DNA of 25,177 nt from an uncultured Senegalimassilia sp. (GTDB lineage: Bacteria; Actinomycetota; Coriobacteriia; Coriobacteriales; Eggerthellaceae): positions 1 through 25,177 of the forward strand of contig NZ_CABQJR010000031.1 of the NCBI RefSeq assembly GCF_902464545.1, given 5' to 3'. Made by a program: the position numbers and the translations under genes. The notes below the pieces were generated by a model. It worked only from the letters and a program-made list of their open reading frames with translations, was not told the origin of the DNA and made no database searches. Shown here in pieces: positions 7,686-15,289 of this stretch. Position 1 is the first letter of the stretch. The number at the start of each line of letters is the position of its first letter.

Positions 7686-8957
7686 CTATGCCTCCGTTCC
7701 GTGAAGCGGGATGCTCGCGCGCACGCAAAACCCGCCGTTTTCGCCATCGCCCGCCGAGAACGACCCGCCGAGCACGTGGACGCGCTCGGCCATGCCCGCC
7801 ACGCCATGGCCCGCGCCGTCGGCAGCCCTGGGCAGCTGGAGCGCCGCCATATCGGCCGGCTGCGCCGCCACGCCGCAGCCGGCGCCGTCGTCGATCACCG
7901 AGAGCGTTGCCGTGTCGCCCTCCACCGCAAACCGCAGCGACACGCGCTGCGCCCGCGCATGCCGCACCGCGTTCGTGCACGCCTCGCGCGCCACGGTGAA
8001 CAGCGCCATGTCGATATGCGCGGGCACGCGGGTTCGATCGTACGCCGCCATGTCGAGCTCGACGTCCAGACCGGCGCCGCGCAGATACGACTCCAGCTCG
8101 TCCACCTGGTTCGTGCCGGCGGCGGGCATGGTCTCGGCCGCGTCGTCGCCGTGGCGCAGCACGCCGATCATCGAGCGGATGTCGTCGAGCGCGGCCTTCG
8201 CCGTGGCACGGGCCGTGGACACCGCCTCCTTCGCCATCTGGGGATCGCGCTCCACCAGCCGCTCGGCCGCGGCAAGCTGGATGCTCACCGCCGAGAGCGA
8301 GTGCGCCGTGATGTCGTGCACCTCGCGTGCGATGTGCACGCGCTCCTCCTCCACACGGCGGGCGGCCTCCTCCTCGCGCGTGCGCTCGGCCTCGACCGCG
8401 CGTTGCTCCACCGCGTGCACGTACGCCACGTGCGTGCGATAGGCGTAGCCGGCGAGCACCGCCGCTACCATGAGCACAATGTTCTGGAAGCGCGTGAAGA
8501 ACACCATGCTGGCGGCCTGCATGGGCGCGCCGGCGAACAGCAGCGACAGCACCGCCGCCGCACCGCACGCGACGCCGGGCACGGTACCGCATTCGGCGGC
8601 CACGGTGTAGAGCGCCACCAGCGGCCCGACCACCGTCATAGAGAAGCCCGAGAACCTGACCTGCAGGCCCAGGAAGATGACCAGGCACGCGGCGAACACG
8701 GGCAGCGGGAAGCGGCGGCGCAGCACGAGCGGCACCACCGTCATGCCCAGGCCCACGAACACCTGCAGGTCGGGCACCACGTTGACCACGCCGAGATATT
8801 GGCGAAGCGCCAGGTCGGGAATGATGATCGACGACGCGGTGAGCATAAGCTGCAGGCAGCCTACGGCGAACGCCGCCAGCGCCACCGCGGCGTCGACCAG
8901 CCAGTCACGCGCCGTCATGTCGCGATATGTCATAAGAAGGTTACCCATGCCGTCCAT
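7686..8957 (-). CDS. Sensor histidine kinase, NarX/DesK-like (HisKA_3)
   Basis: The 423-residue membrane kinase has about six hydrophobic segments in residues 20-172 and no large outside domain, so it probably senses a membrane-linked signal. A short charged coiled coil (176-207) leads to the phospho-acceptor H214 in REVHDITAHSLS, typical of HisKA_3 kinases. The ATPase domain has EACTNAVRHA, DDGAGCG and GHGVAGM. It is immediately upstream of the NarL-type regulator. The start is uncertain: ATGs occur at residues 1, 4, 9 and 14 and none has a clear Shine-Dalgarno. Confidence 0.92.
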   Translation of the reverse strand: MDGMGNLLMTYRDMTARDWLVDAAVALAAFAVGCLQLMLTASSIIIPDLALRQYLGVVNVVPDLQVFVGLGMTVVPLVLRRRFPLPVFAACLVIFLGLQVRFSGFSMTVVGPLVALYTVAAECGTVPGVACGAAAVLSLLFAGAPMQAASMVFFTRFQNIVLMVAAVLAGYAYRTHVAYVHAVEQRAVEAERTREEEAARRVEEERVHIAREVHDITAHSLSAVSIQLAAAERLVERDPQMAKEAVSTARATAKAALDDIRSMIGVLRHGDDAAETMPAAGTNQVDELESYLRGAGLDVELDMAAYDRTRVPAHIDMALFTVAREACTNAVRHARAQRVSLRFAVEGDTATLSVIDDGAGCGVAAQPADMAALQLPRAADGAGHGVAGMAERVHVLGGSFSAGDGENGGFCVRASIPLHGTEA

Positions 8958-9338
8958 AGTATCCCGAGCGCGTCAAGCGCGCCATACGCCGCCCGGGGTA
9001 ATCACGCGGACGGGGGGAGCACGAGCCGGGGCGCGGAAAATCTCGAGTTCTGGGCGATTTCGAACGATTTCGAAGCATAACGGATCCGCGCCTCGAAGTT
9101 CTGGGCGGTTTTGGAGGAGATGGGACCCTCGACGCGAATGCTGACCTGGGGTTATGCCGAGAGGCGGCCCGAATCAGTCCTTGAAACCGCCCAGAACTCC
9201 GAGAGCATGTCAATTTTGAGGCCGAAAAGCTGCGAAACAGCCCAGAACCGCGGGGGTCGGGGCAGAACGCCGCGGCTCGATGCAGCAAACCGCCCAGAAC
9301 CCTGGGACTATGACGGGCATGCAAGCACGAGTGCGCGG
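8958..9338. other. 381-bp non-coding region with repeats
   Basis: The region separates the start of the kinase gene from the stop of the flavoprotein gene. Open frames crossing it look like GC-driven shadows. It holds the five-copy 14-mer described at 9047-9300. No clear promoter for the kinase was identified. Confidence 0.6.
9047..9300. repeat. Five-copy 14-bp repeat in mirror arrangement
   Basis: Copies of GTTCTGGGCGGTTT lie at 9047-9060 (one change, CGATTT) and 9098-9111. The reverse complement AAACCGCCCAGAAC lies at 9184-9197, 9235-9248 (one change, AAACAGCC) and 9287-9300. Start-to-start spacing is 51, 51 and 52 bp within each arm, and the first four copies are symmetric about 9147.5. 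Flanking sequence between copies is only weakly conserved (for example CTCGAA before and TTTCG after some copies). Confidence 0.85.
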
Positions 9339-10826
9339 CTACGCGGCTCCCAGGTCCTCGGTCACGGCTTTGCCGGCGAGGATACCGAAGGCTCCGTTGG
9401 TGGTCAGGCTCTCGCCGCCTCCCTGTGCGGCGGCGCCGCAGCAGTACACACCCGCGATGGCCTTGCCGTTGGCGTCGAGCAGACGTCCGCCGCCGTCCAC
9501 CACCGCGCCGCCGCGCGTGCGGAAGCGCACGGGGAACTGCTTGAGCGCGTAATACGGCGGCTTGAGGTTCTCAAGGAACTGCTTGCGCCCGAAATCGGAA
9601 TCCTTGCCGGACTCCACCATGCTGGAGAAGCGGTCGACGGTCTTGCCCAGCACGTCCTCGGACACGCCCATGCCCGACGCCAGCTGTTCCACCGTGTCGC
9701 ACGGCCCAACCAGGCGCGATGCGTGCTTCGCCGTCACCTGGGCCGCGCTGCGCGCCTGCCCGCTCTCCGAGATGCTGCTATCGAAGATGGTCCAGAAATA
9801 CCCGCGCTCCTGAGTGAAGCACGTCGCGCACAGGTCGCGCATGTAGTCCTCGTTGCCGAAGCGGTTGCCCTGCGCGTCCACCACGATGGTTGGCGCGAAC
9901 ATGCCCCACGCAGCCGCCTGCGGAAGGTCGCTGATCACCGAAGGGGTCACGCTCATGTCGCTGAGCTGCGCGCCGAGCGCCTGGCACAGCTTGTGGCCCT
10001 CCCCCATGGACGCGGCGGTGTAGCAGCCGATGCGCTCCCACGCGGACAGATACTCGCGCACGAGCGACTGGTTGCTGGCGAACCCGCCCGTGGCCACCAC
10101 CACGGCGCGCGCATGCACGTCGACCACGCCGGACTGGTCCTTCTTGCTGGTGGAGAAACGCACGCCGCATACCTTGCCCGACTCGTCCAGGATGAACCCG
10201 GTGGCGCGATAGCCGGTGGAGAACTGCACGCCCTTCGCCGCCAGCTTGTCGCGCAGCGGCATCATGAGGCTCTCCGTGTCGCCGATGCCGTTTTTCGGGA
10301 GCACGCGGCGGCGGTTCGCCTCGTTGGCGGAATAGCTGGCGGGGTCGGCGAACTGCGCGCCGTACGAGCTTTTCATGCGGTCGACCCACTCGGGCGCCGC
10401 GTAGAACAGGCGCTTCGCGAATTCAAGATCGGTCACGCCGGCGCTCTTCAGAGCCTCCTTGCGCTCGGGCCACACGTCGTCGCAGGTCTCGGTGATGCCC
10501 GCGTCCTTCTGCAGCTGGCTGCCGCACACCTCCATGACGGCGTTGGACTCGTAGCTTTCGCCGCCCAGCACGTCGAGCTTCTCGGCCACCATGACCGACA
10601 ACCCCGCCTCGGAGGGGTCCATGGCCGCCGAAAGACCCGCCATGCCGCTGCCCAGGATGAGCACGTCCACCGATGCGGAGAACGACACCTGGGGCTGGCC
10701 GAGCACGCCCGTCCCCTCGACCGAAGGGACCACGGCGGAGCTGCACGACGACAGCAGGGGCACGGCGGCGAAGGCGGCGCTGGCACCGACCAGCTTGAAG
10801 AAATCGCGGCGTTTCATGTAGGGCAT
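9339..10826 (-). CDS. Tat-exported FAD-dependent oxidoreductase (fumarate reductase flavoprotein-like)
   Basis: The 495-residue protein opens with a twin-arginine signal (KRRDFFKLVG, residues 5-14), a hydrophobic stretch and a possible lipobox LSSC (C28), so it is likely exported folded and perhaps lipid-anchored. A Rossmann FAD site follows (VDVLILGSGMAGLSAAM, 53-69), then GNRFGNEDY and a C-terminal FAD segment (GVYCCGAAAQGGGES). The fold is the FAD_binding_2/fumarate-urocanate reductase group common in Eggerthellaceae. Where fumarate reductases usually have HTMGG it reads RTRGG, so the substrate is probably not fumarate. No FMN or haem domain is attached. Starts at 10826 and 10817 are both possible. 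It stands alone; the electron donor is unknown. Confidence 0.88.
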   Translation of the reverse strand: MPYMKRRDFFKLVGASAAFAAVPLLSSCSSAVVPSVEGTGVLGQPQVSFSASVDVLILGSGMAGLSAAMDPSEAGLSVMVAEKLDVLGGESYESNAVMEVCGSQLQKDAGITETCDDVWPERKEALKSAGVTDLEFAKRLFYAAPEWVDRMKSSYGAQFADPASYSANEANRRRVLPKNGIGDTESLMMPLRDKLAAKGVQFSTGYRATGFILDESGKVCGVRFSTSKKDQSGVVDVHARAVVVATGGFASNQSLVREYLSAWERIGCYTAASMGEGHKLCQALGAQLSDMSVTPSVISDLPQAAAWGMFAPTIVVDAQGNRFGNEDYMRDLCATCFTQERGYFWTIFDSSISESGQARSAAQVTAKHASRLVGPCDTVEQLASGMGVSEDVLGKTVDRFSSMVESGKDSDFGRKQFLENLKPPYYALKQFPVRFRTRGGAVVDGGGRLLDANGKAIAGVYCCGAAAQGGGESLTTNGAFGILAGKAVTEDLGAA

Positions 10827-11114
10827 GCTCTTTCACTAGATGGCGAAGGGACGGCGCCCGCCGCCGTGCAACCGGCTTTGGGCACCGTCCCCCATTTCGA
10901 TATCGCAGCCATGGTAACGCACGCGCCCCGCGCGCGGCCGGCGGTTCGGCGCGCGTCACATCTTCTCGATATGCGGGGCGCCAGCGGACGTGCGACAGCC
11001 GGCGGAAGTTGCTGCACCGCGGCGCCTTTTCGCCAGCGCACCCGAGGGACGCCGGCAAAAGCGAAGCCGCCGCGCCGTTTCCCCACTTGCCGGCGGAGCG
11101 CCGTGGGCGCTTCC
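10827..11114. other. Intergenic region between nadE and the flavoprotein gene
   Basis: 288 bp without a supported gene. Apart from the hairpin at 10848-10891 I see no clear promoter or terminator with a T-run. Confidence 0.45.
10848..10891 (-). other. Strong hairpin in the leader of the flavoprotein gene
   Basis: GGGACGGCGCCC (10848-10859) and GGGCACCGTCCC (10880-10891) form a 12-bp stem with one G-U on the minus strand, with a GCCG/CGGC pair inside the loop. It ends 21 bp before the start at 10826 and has no T-run. It may be a terminator for nadE read-through, an mRNA stabiliser or a small repeat element. Confidence 0.5.
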
Positions 11115-11933
11115 CTATTCGTAGAACTTGGTGTCGGGATACGGCGGCTCGAGGGCTCGCTTGAAGGCCTGCGAGCGCACCTTCGCCAGCACGCGCTCGA
11201 CGTCGGCGCGGTTGAAGCCGGCTTCCACCAGGCCGTCCTCGCTGACGCCGTGCTCGAAATGCGCGATGAGCATGCGATCGAGCGTGGGGTAGTCGATGCC
11301 CATGGACTTCTCGTCCTCCTGGCCGGGCGCAAGCTCGGCGCTCGGCGGCTTGACCAGCACATGCTCGGGGATGGGCGGCACCTGGCCGTCGCGCTCGGCG
11401 CGCTCGTTGCGCCAGCGCGCAACGGCGTACACGTCGGTCTTGTACAGGCCGCCGATGGGAGCGAACGCGCCGGCCGTGTCGCCGTAGAGCGTGGAGTAGC
11501 CCATCATGGACTCGCTGCGGTTGCCCGTATTCACGAGCATCCAGCCGTTGGCGTTGGAAAGCGCCATGAGCACCACAGTGCGGCAGCGCGCCTGCGTGTT
11601 CTCCGACGCCGTGCCCGAAAGCTTGCCGCAGCCCGAACGGCGCAGCACCGCCTCGAACGCCTCGAACGGCTCGCAGATGGACACGACGTGCGTCTCGATG
11701 CCCAGGTTGTCCGCCAGCTCGCGGGCGTCGTCCAAGGAATGCTCCGTGGAATAGGGGCCGGGAAGCATGACGCCGTGCACGTGATTGGGGCCGAACACGT
11801 CGGCGCACAAGACGGCGATGACGCTTGAATCGATGCCGCCGGAAAGCCCCACCACCATATCGGTGAAGCCGGCGCCCTTCGCATAGGCGCGCAGCGCGTC
11901 GGCGCACGCCTCGTACATATCGTTCGCTCGCAT
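11115..11933 (-). CDS. nadE: NH3-dependent NAD+ synthetase
   Basis: The 272-residue cytoplasmic enzyme performs the last step of NAD synthesis, amidating nicotinic acid adenine dinucleotide with ATP. The PP-loop SGGIDSS is at residues 31-37; later come GPYSTEHSLDDA, ENTQARCR, TGNRSESMMGYSTLYGD and KPPSAELAPGQEDE, all typical of the family. It has only the synthetase domain, without the glutaminase domain of larger NadE proteins, so ammonia is the expected nitrogen source. AAAGGA precedes the ATG at 11933. Nothing in the core motifs looks damaged. Confidence 0.94.
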   Translation of the reverse strand: MRANDMYEACADALRAYAKGAGFTDMVVGLSGGIDSSVIAVLCADVFGPNHVHGVMLPGPYSTEHSLDDARELADNLGIETHVVSICEPFEAFEAVLRRSGCGKLSGTASENTQARCRTVVLMALSNANGWMLVNTGNRSESMMGYSTLYGDTAGAFAPIGGLYKTDVYAVARWRNERAERDGQVPPIPEHVLVKPPSAELAPGQEDEKSMGIDYPTLDRMLIAHFEHGVSEDGLVEAGFNRADVERVLAKVRSQAFKRALEPPYPDTKFYE

Positions 11934-12057
11934 ATAGCTGTCCTTTCAGCACAAGCGGGATTCCTTCGGATACGAGTATGCCCAAGCAGTGTTTCAAGGT
12001 GATTGCCAGCATGCAACAGCTTGGCAACCGGTCGAATCCCACGACCAGCGAACCAGG

Positions 12058-12154
12058 GACGGCGGGCGGGCAGCGTAAAGCTACCCTTGCCGTCGTCCGC
12101 GTACGCCAGCGCTCAATCTTGTCACCCCTCCTGTTAAAGCGGGACGACATTGAG
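12058..12154 (-). other. Structured region upstream of nadE
   Basis: On the minus strand two hairpins can form. One pairs CTCAAT (12112-12117) with ATTGAG (12149-12154), with partial GTC/CCC pairing inside. The other pairs GGGCAGC (12068-12074) with GCTACCC (12080-12086) inside GACGGC/GCCGTC (12058-12063/12089-12094). An AGGAGGGG and a TTG-started frame of 11 codons lie between them. This could be a leader or attenuator for nadE, or unrelated structure; the evidence is weak. Confidence 0.3.
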
Positions 12155-12167
12155 TGCCCCGAAACGC

Positions 12168-12203
12168 AAGCGGGCGGCATGCCTTGCGACATGCCGCCCG
12201 CTT
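12168..12203 (-). terminator. Hairpin terminator after hypB
   Basis: A perfect 14-bp stem: AAGCGGGCGGCATG (12168-12181) and its complement (12190-12203), 8-nt loop, 22 bp past the hypB stop. The minus-strand tail GCGTTTCGG is a poor T-run, so termination may be partial. Confidence 0.65.
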
Positions 12204-12225
12204 GGACGGGATATGCTTCGCCGTG

Positions 12226-12879
12226 CTACTGGATGGCGCGAATCTGCTCGGCCAGCCAGGTTGCCCATTCTTCGACGCCCTCGCCCTTGGTTGCAGCGAT
12301 GGGGAAGATGGGGGCCTGCGGGTTGAGCTGGCGCACGCTGGCGTCGAACGCCTCGCGATCGAAGTTGAACACGGGCATGGTGTCCACCTTGTTCAGGATG
12401 ACCACCTTCGCCGCCTGGAAGACGCCGGGGTACTTGAGCGGCTTGTCATCGCCTTCGGGCACGGACAAGATCATGACCTTGGCGTTCTCGCCCAGGTCGA
12501 AGTCGGTCGGGCACACCAGATTGCCCACGTTCTCCACGATGATCAGGTCCAGGCGCTCCAGGTCGAGCACGTCGATGGCGCGGCTGATCATGCTGGACTC
12601 CAGGTGGCACGCACCGCCCGTGTTGATCTGCACGGCCGCGATGCCCTGCGCCTTGATCTTCTCGGCGTCCACGTTGCTGGCGATGTCGCCCTCGATGACG
12701 GCGATGTTGAACTCGTCGCGTAGCGCCTCGATGGTGGCCAGGATGGTGGACGTCTTGCCCGAGCCGGGGCTGGCAAGCAGGTCGAGCACGAACACGTGGT
12801 TGTCGGCGAAGCGCTTGCGCAGCTGCGCCGCCAGCTGGTCGTTCTTATCAAGGATGGGTTGCTTCATATCGATTTGCAT
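12226..12879 (-). CDS. hypB: Hydrogenase/urease nickel-insertion GTPase HypB
   Basis: The 217-residue cytoplasmic GTPase delivers nickel for [NiFe]-hydrogenase (or urease) maturation, working with HypA. P-loop SPGSGKTS at 37-44, the metal-site Cys-His pair C91-H92 (GACHLES) and C123 (ENVGNLVCP), and the guanine-recognition NKVD (163-166) are all present. There is no histidine-rich nickel-storage tail at the N-terminus, so it is the short form. A good AGGAGG precedes ATG 12879. It follows hypA (154-bp gap). No other hyp gene or hydrogenase is in the window. Confidence 0.95.
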   Translation of the reverse strand: MQIDMKQPILDKNDQLAAQLRKRFADNHVFVLDLLASPGSGKTSTILATIEALRDEFNIAVIEGDIASNVDAEKIKAQGIAAVQINTGGACHLESSMISRAIDVLDLERLDLIIVENVGNLVCPTDFDLGENAKVMILSVPEGDDKPLKYPGVFQAAKVVILNKVDTMPVFNFDREAFDASVRQLNPQAPIFPIAATKGEGVEEWATWLAEQIRAIQ

Positions 12880-13033
12880 GCTGAATCCTCCTATTGATCA
12901 AGCAGCGGTTTGAGTTATGAACCGGATTGGAAAGGCGCGGCGAATGCACGTTGCCTTCCGGCTGCGCCCTATGGGGAAGCGCCTCCCCGCGCACGGCCGC
13001 GGCTTCGCCGGCACAGCGACGCGCTGACGCTCG

Positions 13034-13387
13034 TTAGTCGTCGGGCAGGTCGACCTCGATGGAATCGATCTGCAGTTCGCGACCGGCTAAAAGCTTCGTG
13101 TTGTAGCCGCCGCACTCGGGGCACACCATATGGAAACGGTCGTGCTCGTACTCGGCACCGCAGTCCAAGCAAAGGCTTCGGGGCGTCACCATGTTGATTT
13201 CAAGCTCCGCGCCTTCGCTCATGGTGCCCTCCGTGAGCACCTCGAACGCGAAGCGCAGCGAGTCCTCGATGGCCTCGGTCATCTCGCCGATGGACAACGT
13301 GACCTTGAGCACCTTCGTGGCGCCCGCCTGCACGGCGGACTTCTCCACCGCCTCCATGACGCCGGTCATGATTCCTAGCTCGTGCAT
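13034..13387 (-). CDS. hypA: Hydrogenase nickel-incorporation protein HypA
   Basis: The 117-residue protein begins MHE, where the N-terminal amine and His2 bind nickel. The structural zinc site is C73/C76 (CLDC) and C89/C92 (CPEC). Length is normal (about 113-118). AAGGAG lies 4 nt before the ATG at 13387. It hands nickel to HypB and the hydrogenase large subunit. It is upstream of hypB on the same strand and the pair probably forms an operon. Confidence 0.95.
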   Translation of the reverse strand: MHELGIMTGVMEAVEKSAVQAGATKVLKVTLSIGEMTEAIEDSLRFAFEVLTEGTMSEGAELEINMVTPRSLCLDCGAEYEHDRFHMVCPECGGYNTKLLAGRELQIDSIEVDLPDD

Positions 13388-13462
13388 GCAGCTCCTTCAA
13401 TCCGCGAAACCGTGCAGCGCCCGCGCCGCACGCCATTGGTACGAACCCCATACTATCCCAAG

Positions 13463-13485
13463 AAGGCCCGCATGCAGCGGGCCTT
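13463..13485 (-). terminator. Hairpin terminator after tatC
   Basis: A perfect 9-bp stem AAGGCCCGC (13463-13471) with GCGGGCCTT (13477-13485), 5-nt loop, followed on the minus strand by TTCTTGGG. It lies 30 bp past the tatC stop. The tail is short, so its strength is uncertain. Confidence 0.65.
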
Positions 13486-13515
13486 CAGGTTAACCATATA
13501 TGTTTGCCGGCTAAG

Positions 13516-14349
13516 CTACTTGCGCTTCACGGCTTTGAGCTTCTTGGTCTTGGGAGCGGCCGCCTGGGCAGCGCCCTCCTCCTTCGCGAGCTCCTGGTTC
13601 TGCTTCTTGATACGGCCGGCAAGCACGATGCGGGCCAGCAGCAGCGATACCTCGTACAGCACGATCAGCGCGGCGAACATGAGCGCCATGGTGACCGGCG
13701 ACGCGTCGGGCGTGACGATGGCGCAGAACACCAGCAGACCGACGTAGATGCCGCGCCAGCTATCGCGCAGCTTCTTGTACGGCACCACGTTGAACACCAC
13801 CAGGTAGAAAATGACCAGCGGCAGCTCGAAGGCGACGCCGAAGCCCAGCTCGAACTTGATGATGATGTCCACGTAGCTGGCCATGCGCGGCGTGACGGTG
13901 CCCAGGCCCATAGCCTGGTCGGTGAGCCACTGGAACGCCGGGTTCAGGATGATGCAGTAGCAGAACACGGTGCCCAGGATGAACAGCACCACGGCAGCGG
14001 CGAACGTGGGGATGAACCACTTGCGCTCGTTGGGCTTGAGCGCCGGCAGGAAGAACGCCAGCAGCTGCCACAGGATAACCGGCGAGCAAGCGACGATGGC
14101 CGCCCAGATGGAGATCTTGAAGCGGGTGGAGAACGCCTCGAACGGGTCGATGGCCATGAACGACGGCAGGCCGTCGGGGCCCTTCGGCAGGTACTCGGAG
14201 ATGGGGATCATCAGGAACTGGCCCATGGTGGGCGTGGCGAAGTAGAACACGCACACGCCGATGAGCAGGCACACGACGATGCGCACCAAGCGCATGCGCA
14301 GCTCGCCCAGATGATCGAATAGGGGCATTCGCGCCGGTCCGATAGGCAT
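13516..14349 (-). CDS. tatC: Sec-independent (Tat) translocase subunit TatC
   Basis: The 277-residue protein is the receptor of the twin-arginine pathway, which exports folded proteins. Six membrane segments can be read. Conserved pieces are FDHLGELRMRL (11-21), the periplasmic FMAIDPFEAF, ALKPNERKWF and the FELGFGVAFELP segment holding the key glutamate. The C-terminus is a basic, Ala/Lys-rich tail of about 35 residues. It begins 3 bp after the tatA/B stop with GGGGGAG as ribosome-binding site, which supports 14349 over an internal Met at residue 8. Likely clients in the window are the flavoprotein (9339-10826) and the NapG-like protein. Confidence 0.96.
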   Translation of the reverse strand: MPIGPARMPLFDHLGELRMRLVRIVVCLLIGVCVFYFATPTMGQFLMIPISEYLPKGPDGLPSFMAIDPFEAFSTRFKISIWAAIVACSPVILWQLLAFFLPALKPNERKWFIPTFAAAVVLFILGTVFCYCIILNPAFQWLTDQAMGLGTVTPRMASYVDIIIKFELGFGVAFELPLVIFYLVVFNVVPYKKLRDSWRGIYVGLLVFCAIVTPDASPVTMALMFAALIVLYEVSLLLARIVLAGRIKKQNQELAKEEGAAQAAAPKTKKLKAVKRK

Positions 14350-14352
14350 CGG

Positions 14353-14919
14353 TTACTCCCCCTTCGTTTCGGTGGCGGAAGATTCTGCAGCGGACGCCGC
14401 CGGTGCGGCGGGCGCCGCGGGAGCCGCTTGCACGGCGGTTTCGGGCGCCGCAGCCTCGGTCGACTTGGCATCGGCGGCGGCCAGGGCAGCCTGCTTTGCG
14501 GCCTCGGCCCTTTCGGCTTCGGCGGCCTGCTTGGCGGCGCGCTCGCGATCATAGCGGGCCTTGCGCTCGCTGAAGCTTTCCCGCTGGCCCGCCGGGCGCG
14601 GCTTGGATGCCGCGGCGGAGGAGCTATGCGAGGAGACGGCCTTGCTTGCGCTGCTCACTGCCTTGCTTGCGCCGTTGGCGGCCTTCTTGCCGGCGTCAGC
14701 GGCCTTTTCCATAACATCGAGCGGGTTCTTGAACGGCTCGTCGGAATCGGGGTCGTACACCTCGTTCTTGATAACCTTGTTCATCTCCTCCTGCGCGTTT
14801 CGGAACTTGCCGATGGCCTTGCCAAGCGTTTTCGCCATTGCGGGCAGCTTGTCGGGGCCGAACAGCAGGAAACCGAACAGCAGAATGAGAAATAGCTCAA
14901 ATCCACCGATACCAAACAA
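14353..14919 (-). CDS. Tat translocase pore subunit, TatA/TatB family
   Basis: The protein starts MFGIGGFELFLILLFGFLLFGPDKLP, the standard TatA/B membrane helix, FGP hinge and amphipathic helix (residues 1-60). I choose the TTG at 14919, preceded by AAGGGG at 7 nt, because the conserved family N-terminus begins exactly there; the longer frame to 14991 adds unconserved residues. That gives 188 residues, much longer than a typical TatA, because of an Ala/Lys/Glu-rich low-complexity tail (about 100-188). One TatA/B gene with one TatC is present here, so a minimal Tat system or other TatA copies elsewhere are both possible. Confidence 0.88.
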   Translation of the reverse strand: MFGIGGFELFLILLFGFLLFGPDKLPAMAKTLGKAIGKFRNAQEEMNKVIKNEVYDPDSDEPFKNPLDVMEKAADAGKKAANGASKAVSSASKAVSSHSSSAAASKPRPAGQRESFSERKARYDRERAAKQAAEAERAEAAKQAALAAADAKSTEAAAPETAVQAAPAAPAAPAASAAESSATETKGE

Positions 14920-14990
14920 AGCATTCCCCTTTGCGTGCGTTCCCTTTACTCTTTTCGCGCTTGCGCGCAACAGCCATTCATGGTAGCACA

Positions 14991-15070
14991 AACGCCCCGG
15001 CCCCCTTCGCGCGCACTTCCTTTACAGAAAAGTTCTTCCTAGGGAAGCCGCGTTCGGGGACCGGGGCGTT
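14991..15070 (-). repeat. 15-bp inverted repeat with 50-nt loop upstream of the tat operon
   Basis: Arms 14991-15005 and 15056-15070 pair over 15 bp with one G-U on the minus strand (core AACGCCCCGG/CCGGGGCGTT). The loop contains CTTCC/GGAAG. It lies between the stop of the small membrane protein gene and the tat genes; after it come GTTTGTGC and a TGCTACCAT that could be an extended -10. It may be a large-loop terminator followed by the tat promoter, or a leader element. Confidence 0.5.
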
Positions 15071-15088
15071 ATCGATTACCGAAGGTTG

Positions 15089-15283
15089 CTACATGGACAG
15101 CACGGACAGCGCGATGGTGGGGATGCCGAGCGCCAGCACCAGGATGACGCACACCACCACGGTGAAGATCTTCTTCGTGCGGGCCGCCGCCTCGCGGCGC
15201 GCCTTCTCGCGCGCCTCGCGTTCCTGGGCCGCCTTGATGCGTTCGGCCTTCTGCTTGGCCGTGAGCTTCTGGTTCGTTCCCAT
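15089..15283 (-). CDS. Small single-helix membrane protein, function unknown
   Basis: The 64-residue product has a strongly charged, probably coiled-coil N-terminal half (KAERIKAAQEREAREKARRE, about residues 11-36) and one C-terminal membrane helix (about 39-62). It starts 6 bp after the amidohydrolase stop; a GAGG inside the end of that gene can serve as its ribosome-binding site, so the two genes are likely co-transcribed. No family was recognised. The charged-helix plus tail-anchor layout suggests a small membrane tether. Confidence 0.75.
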   Translation of the reverse strand: MGTNQKLTAKQKAERIKAAQEREAREKARREAAARTKKIFTVVVCVILVLALGIPTIALSVLSM

Positions 15284-15289
15284 GGCGCG

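Noticed and set aside
8940..8990. Promoter TTGACG...TACTAT before the NarL-type kinase
   Set aside because: The two boxes are only 9 bp apart, too close for a sigma70 promoter.
6816..9080. Plus-strand open frame of about 750 codons
   Set aside because: Antisense to the NarL-type two-component genes; Arg/His/Ala composition of a shadow frame.
9047..9300. CRISPR array
   Set aside because: The repeats are short (14 bp), only five, and switch orientation in the middle; no cas genes are near.
9111..11828. Plus-strand open frame of about 900 codons
   Set aside because: It runs antisense to the flavoprotein and nadE genes, is rich in His/Arg/Ala as expected for shadow frames in GC-rich DNA, and has no recognisable domain.
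11985..12060. tRNA-like segment (GGTCGAATCC followed by ACCA)
   Set aside because: The T-arm is missing a base and no D-arm, anticodon arm or matching acceptor stem could be drawn.
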